Source: Anaerolineales bacterium (GTDB taxonomy: Bacteria > Chloroflexota > Anaerolineae > Epilineales > JAANWY01). Taken from it: a DNA stretch of 8,348 nucleotides. The stretch spans positions 1,456 to 9,803 of the forward strand of contig JAANWY010000315.1 in NCBI GenBank assembly GCA_018263655.1. The letters run 5' to 3'. Shown here piece by piece: positions 6,419-8,348 of this stretch (its first letter is position 1; the number at the start of each line of letters is the position of its first letter). The translations under genes were made by a program, and so were the position numbers. The notes beneath the pieces are model-generated. The model saw nothing but the letters and a program-made list of their open reading frames with translations. It was not told the origin of the DNA and searched no databases.

Positions 6419-6450
6419 ATATGACAACGAGTGAAGTGGATTAGGCGGGA
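6419..6450. repeat. Solo end of the ATATGACAACGG repeat family
   Basis: ATATGACAACG (6419-6429) matches the first 11 bases of the terminal repeats at 1917 and 2950. It continues AGTGAAGTGGATTAGG, keeping only a loose GGATT likeness. No matching opposite end is visible nearby. It lies between the GAGQSEWRG gene and the 3' end of the minus-strand toxin/immunity pair. The surrounding 6369-6493 contains no gene I can support. Confidence 0.45.
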
Positions 6451-6493
6451 CGCAGCTGCGCATGGGGGGCTTCCGTTCGAGCTACTCCAGGAA

Positions 6494-6829
6494 TTAAGCG
6501 GCCGTCGCCGCAGCGGCGAGACGCTGGTTGACGACGTGCCAAAAAGTGGCAACGGCCTTCGCGTTGGCGTCAAAGAAATCCTCGAAGAAGCCAACGTCGT
6601 TCAACACCGGCGGGTACGCATACCGTTCGCCGTCCTCACCATATTCGGTGACCCAATCATCCGGCTCGTGCAGATCGACAACGTCGAATAAGTCAGTCGG
6701 GTACAGATAAGGCCGGCCTTGATCGTTCAAGATTCGGAAATCGCCGGCTTCAATCCCAATCACTACATAATCCTGATGAGGGGTCAGGTCCGGATAATCT
6801 GGGGTTTCGCGACGCAACTGTACAACCAT
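6494..6829 (-). CDS. Putative immunity protein of an orphan polymorphic-toxin cassette
   Basis: A 111-aa acidic soluble protein. The ATG at 6829 follows the stop of the upstream minus-strand gene by only 2 nt, with the ribosome site AGGGTGAG inside the end of that gene, so the pair is translationally coupled. Sequence blocks include DYVVIGIEAGDFRILNDQG, PYLYPTDLFD, DDWVTEYGEDGERYAYPP and GFFEDFFD. Proteins of this type are, to my memory, small hypothetical proteins found next to toxin C-terminal domains, which fits an acidic inhibitor of a basic toxin. No signal peptide is seen. The immunity role rests on the partner, the charge and the tight coupling; a plain hypothetical protein is the alternative. 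Opposite-strand ORFs in this interval lack such support. Confidence 0.6.
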   Translation of the reverse strand: MVVQLRRETPDYPDLTPHQDYVVIGIEAGDFRILNDQGRPYLYPTDLFDVVDLHEPDDWVTEYGEDGERYAYPPVLNDVGFFEDFFDANAKAVATFWHVVNQRLAAAATAA

Positions 6830-6831
6830 GG

Positions 6832-7149
6832 TTAGCTCACCCTTTTCCGTTTGATTTCAACACGACCGATTCCATGATGTTCATACCAATGATACTCATA
6901 CAGGTCATTGCCGATCTTGAATGGAGGGCTGCTCTTCTTGACCCATTTGGATGTTCTTCCACCATAGGTATCCACCAAGCGTTGAACATCACGAATGCGT
7001 TTGCCCTTGGCGATCACACGTGATTGAGCGATCATTCGCGGCGTCAGCTTCGAAATCGGCTTCTCTTTCTTTAAGCTAAGTGAAGATCGGATGGGAAACA
7101 CGGCAGATGAGATAATGCCACTACAGACTGGTCTGGCGCAACCAGCCAT
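6832..7149 (-). CDS. Putative orphan toxin domain (polymorphic-toxin C-terminus-like)
   Basis: The C-terminal half carries KGKRIRDVQRLVDTYGG, WVKKSSPPF and EYHWYEHHGIGRVEIK, a small strongly basic domain like those that end Rhs/CDI-type polymorphic toxins. H/W/Y/E/H clusters of this kind are often catalytic, but no mechanism can be assigned. No delivery domain (Rhs repeats, LXG, haemagglutinin) is present, so this is either an orphan cassette or a small toxin-antitoxin-like gene. The start is uncertain. A strong promoter occupies 7206-7178, so the TTG at 7206 cannot be the start. I give the first ATG after it (7149, 105 aa); GTG 7101 (89 aa) and ATG 7035 (67 aa, just the domain) are alternatives, and none has a clear ribosome site. 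The 45-50 N-terminal residues look non-conserved. The region is richer in A/T than both flanks, suggesting transfer. Confidence 0.5.
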   Translation of the reverse strand: MAGCARPVCSGIISSAVFPIRSSLSLKKEKPISKLTPRMIAQSRVIAKGKRIRDVQRLVDTYGGRTSKWVKKSSPPFKIGNDLYEYHWYEHHGIGRVEIKRKRVS

Positions 7150-7177
7150 CCCAAATGGCAAACCGACAGATAGCTCA

Positions 7178-7206
7178 ATTATACCGAACCGAGCTGGACG
7201 GGTCAA
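7178..7206 (-). promoter_or_regulatory. Near-consensus sigma-70-type promoter for the toxin/immunity pair
   Basis: On the minus strand TTGACC (7206-7201) is followed after exactly 17 bp by TATAAT (7183-7178), so transcription should start near 7171. This is 5/6 and 6/6 to the consensus at optimal spacing, the best promoter match I found in the window. It reads into the putative toxin and immunity genes and points away from promoter B. Confidence 0.65.
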
Positions 7207-7280
7207 ACTGGTGAAGGAGAACCTTGCGAGGACAGGCGACGAATGTTAGCCCTCTGCCCCTCATCAGGAAATTATCTCTC

Positions 7281-7369
7281 ATGAAATACCCCACGAAACG
7301 CTTTTTTCACGAAATTCCCCCTCCCGAAACGCTCCATGAAACGCTTTTGAAACGCTCCGTATGTATAAT
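7281..7369 (+). promoter_or_regulatory. Iterated GAAACGCT operator and -10 box, promoter B (small-protein / response-regulator operon)
   Basis: GAAA words begin at 7283, 7295, 7311, 7326, 7338 and 7349. The last three (GAAACGCTCC, GAAACGCTTTT, GAAACGCTCC) are spaced 12 and 11 bp, and TATAAT (7364-7369) follows 15 bp after the start of the last. Order, spacing and bases repeat promoter A almost exactly, and likeness extends about 50 bp further upstream (ACGAAACGC, then TTCACGAAA in C-rich DNA). A standard -35 box is missing; its place is taken by the iterated motif. The 298-bp gap between 7207 and 7504 otherwise holds only the leader described separately. Confidence 0.65.
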
Positions 7370-7408
7370 AAAGCCACAGAATAGTTTGGTAAGGCCACAC
7401 GACCATCA

Positions 7409-7497
7409 TTGAGAGAGCTTACACGGCCAGGGTGACCGGCGTCTCTCAACCGGTTATTGAGCCGGCGGCTTATGCTTACTCAGGTGCCGGTCACCTG
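7409..7497 (+). promoter_or_regulatory. Structured 5' leader with mutually exclusive hairpins
   Basis: GGTGACCGGC (7431-7440) can pair over its full length with GCCGGTCACC (7486-7495). The right arm overlaps a competing local hairpin, CAGGTG (7481-7486) with CACCTG (7492-7497). Likewise TCTCTCAA (7442-7449) can pair with TTGAGAGA (7409-7416) or in part with TTGAG (7456-7460). The structures end 7 nt before the ATG at 7505, where no clear ribosome site is visible. This suggests translational control or attenuation. It matches no riboswitch class I recognise. Confidence 0.45.
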
Positions 7498-7504
7498 ATC
7501 TCAG

Positions 7505-7768
7505 ATGGATATCGAGGTGGATGAATTGGACACTGTTGAGCAACCGTACCGGTCGCATCTGTTCACCGTGCGGATGTGGCAGGAAGCGATGGGCGCCGGC
7601 CAGTCCGAGTGGCGTGGCAGAGTCCAACACGTGCTCAGCGGCGAAACACGCTACTTTCGCGATTGGCCGGCGTTGCTAACTCACGTGCAGGCAATGCTGG
7701 AAGATGCGGAGCTCGACGGACACGCAGAAGAGAAAGAAGCAGAGGATGAAGATTCTACGATGTTGTGA
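7505..7768 (+). CDS. Small conserved protein with GAGQSEWRG motif, copy 2
   Basis: An 87-aa protein paralogous to the one at 6150. Shared blocks are SH-(M/L)-F-x-V-R-(I/M)-W, GAGQSEWRG, VQH-x-LSG and RYFRxWPxLL. It has a longer acidic N-terminus (MDIEVDELDTVEQ) and an acidic C-terminal tail (AEEKEAEDED). The ATG at 7505 lies directly behind the leader hairpin and lacks an obvious ribosome site, so translation may depend on the leader. Its end overlaps the start of the next DUF1059 gene by 23 bp, which means a tight operon: small protein, DUF1059, response regulator. It is soluble, with no signal or membrane segment. Function is unknown; recurrence next to DUF1059 in both clusters suggests the two families act together. 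Confidence 0.78.
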   Translation: MDIEVDELDTVEQPYRSHLFTVRMWQEAMGAGQSEWRGRVQHVLSGETRYFRDWPALLTHVQAMLEDAELDGHAEEKEAEDEDSTML

Positions 7769-7934
7769 CGCCGGCTTCGATTGCGACCACGTAATCCGTG
7801 CCGCGAGCGAAGAGGACATCCTGTGGGAAGTGGTCGACCACGTGCAGGATGTACACCACATCGAAGTGACGGTGGAAATGGCCGAGCAGGTGGAAGGCCT
7901 GATTCAAGAGGAGTGGACAAATGATGAACCATAG
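7746..7934 (+). CDS. DUF1059 small protein (predicted metal-binding), copy 2
   Basis: A 62-aa protein starting MKILRCCDAGFDCDHVIRA. The ATG at 7746 is chosen because it aligns with the start of the 4797 copy; the open frame upstream to 7704 is only the overlap with the preceding gene. C6, C13, H15, H32 and H37 of copy 1 are conserved, with an extra cysteine (C7) and an extra histidine (H38). The C-terminus is six residues longer (TNDEP end). It overlaps the gene before it by 23 bp and the response regulator after it by 14 bp, so all three are probably translationally coupled from promoter B. Confidence 0.85.
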   Translation: MKILRCCDAGFDCDHVIRAASEEDILWEVVDHVQDVHHIEVTVEMAEQVEGLIQEEWTNDEP

Positions 7935-8348
7935 ATCAGGTACGATTCTCCTGGTCGAGAGCGACGCGAACGCGGCGAGGCCCCTGATCATGGGCCTGCA
8001 AGACGAAGGGTTTCGGGCGCTGCACGCCAGAGATGGCCGGCAAGGCCTCGGGTGCGTCCGATCTGCACGACCGGACCTGGTCCTGCTGGACGCGATGCCG
8101 CCCCGCATGGACGGCTTCGGCGTGTGCCGCACCCTGCGGCAGGAGTCCGCGGTCCCCATCATCATGCTGGACGACCGTGGTTGGGAGCGGGACCGGATTC
8201 GGGGCCTGGAGATCGGCGCCGACGACTACGTGGTGAAGCCCTTCAGCCTGCGGGTACTCGCAGCCCGGATGCGCGCCCTGCTCCGCCGGCGCGAGCTGGA
8301 TCGCCGGCAGGTATCGCCGCCCAGCGGCAGGATCGCCGTGGGTGGAAT
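7921..8348 (+). CDS. OmpR/PhoB-type response regulator, receiver domain (3' end outside window)
   Basis: The open frame from ATG 7921 (AGAGGAG at 7907-7913, spacer 7 nt; ATG 7924 is also possible) runs to the window edge, giving 142 residues. It is a receiver domain: ILLVESD near the N-terminus, phosphoacceptor D57 in LVLLDAMPPRMDG, and ADDYVVKPF with K106, followed by the RMRALLRRR linker typical of OmpR-family regulators. The winged-helix DNA-binding domain should follow outside the window. Two departures stand out. The usual acidic pair after the first strand reads E13-S14 (D15 next), and the usual switch Thr/Ser of the LTA motif is D84 (MLDDRG). Phosphorylation or its read-out may therefore be atypical. 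The start overlaps the DUF1059 stop by 14 bp. It is a candidate regulator of promoters A and B, and so may autoregulate. No kinase gene is in view. Confidence 0.88.
   Translation, partial: MMNHRSGTILLVESDANAARPLIMGLQDEGFRALHARDGRQGLGCVRSARPDLVLLDAMPPRMDGFGVCRTLRQESAVPIIMLDDRGWERDRIRGLEIGADDYVVKPFSLRVLAARMRALLRRRELDRRQVSPPSGRIAVGG

Noticed and set aside
6431..6691. Plus-strand ORF opposite the putative immunity gene
   Set aside because: It begins inside repeat-like DNA without a ribosome site. The minus frame is coupled to its upstream gene and encodes a coherent acidic protein.
7224..7412. Plus-strand ORF (62 codons) across promoter B
   Set aside because: It covers the iterated operator and the -10 box; its HETLLK-type repeats simply translate the DNA motif.
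1..8348. tRNA, rRNA, CRISPR or complete insertion sequence with transposase
   Set aside because: I saw no cloverleaf, rRNA motif, spacer array or transposase-like protein on either strand. The only mobile-looking units are short palindromic elements.

Overview
The window is high-GC bacterial DNA with several A/T-richer islands. The gene set suggests a Chloroflexota bacterium, probably of the Anaerolineae/Caldilineae type. It includes a large BTAD/AAA/TPR-style regulator, DUF1059 mini-proteins, a secreted OsmC-like lipoprotein and many short palindromic repeats. This placement is an inference from gene style; there is no rRNA or other marker gene.

Layout, left to right: (1) 1-1922, the C-terminal part of a large AAA-ATPase/TPR regulator, interrupted in frame by a short palindromic insertion. 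(2) 1917-3097, a cassette of palindromic repeats with ATATGACAACGGATT ends flanking a double-domain GxxExxY (PD-(D/E)XK-like) gene. Its first domain keeps the nuclease residues and its second has lost them. (3) 3119-4549, an amidase-signature hydrolase, followed by a long perfect hairpin. (4) 4630-6368, cluster A: an iterated-motif promoter, a 56-aa DUF1059 protein, a lipoprotein with two tandem OsmC domains, and a 72-aa protein with a GAGQSEWRG motif. (5) 6419-7206, an A/T-richer island on the minus strand that looks like an orphan polymorphic-toxin C-terminus with its immunity gene. It is driven by a near-consensus promoter and bordered by another copy of the cassette repeat end. (6) 7281-8348, cluster B: a second copy of the iterated promoter, a structured leader, a second GAGQSEWRG protein, a second DUF1059 protein and an OmpR-type response regulator that runs off the right edge.

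The most coherent biological signal is the pair of clusters A and B. They share a promoter with three GAAACGCT-like motifs whose mutual spacing and distance to the -10 box are identical, and they share two paralogous small-protein families in swapped order. This suggests one stress regulon (peroxide or thiol stress is plausible from OsmC), perhaps controlled by the response regulator in cluster B. The most unusual genetic structures are the repeat-bounded GxxExxY cassette and the orphan toxin/immunity pair, both of which look acquired.
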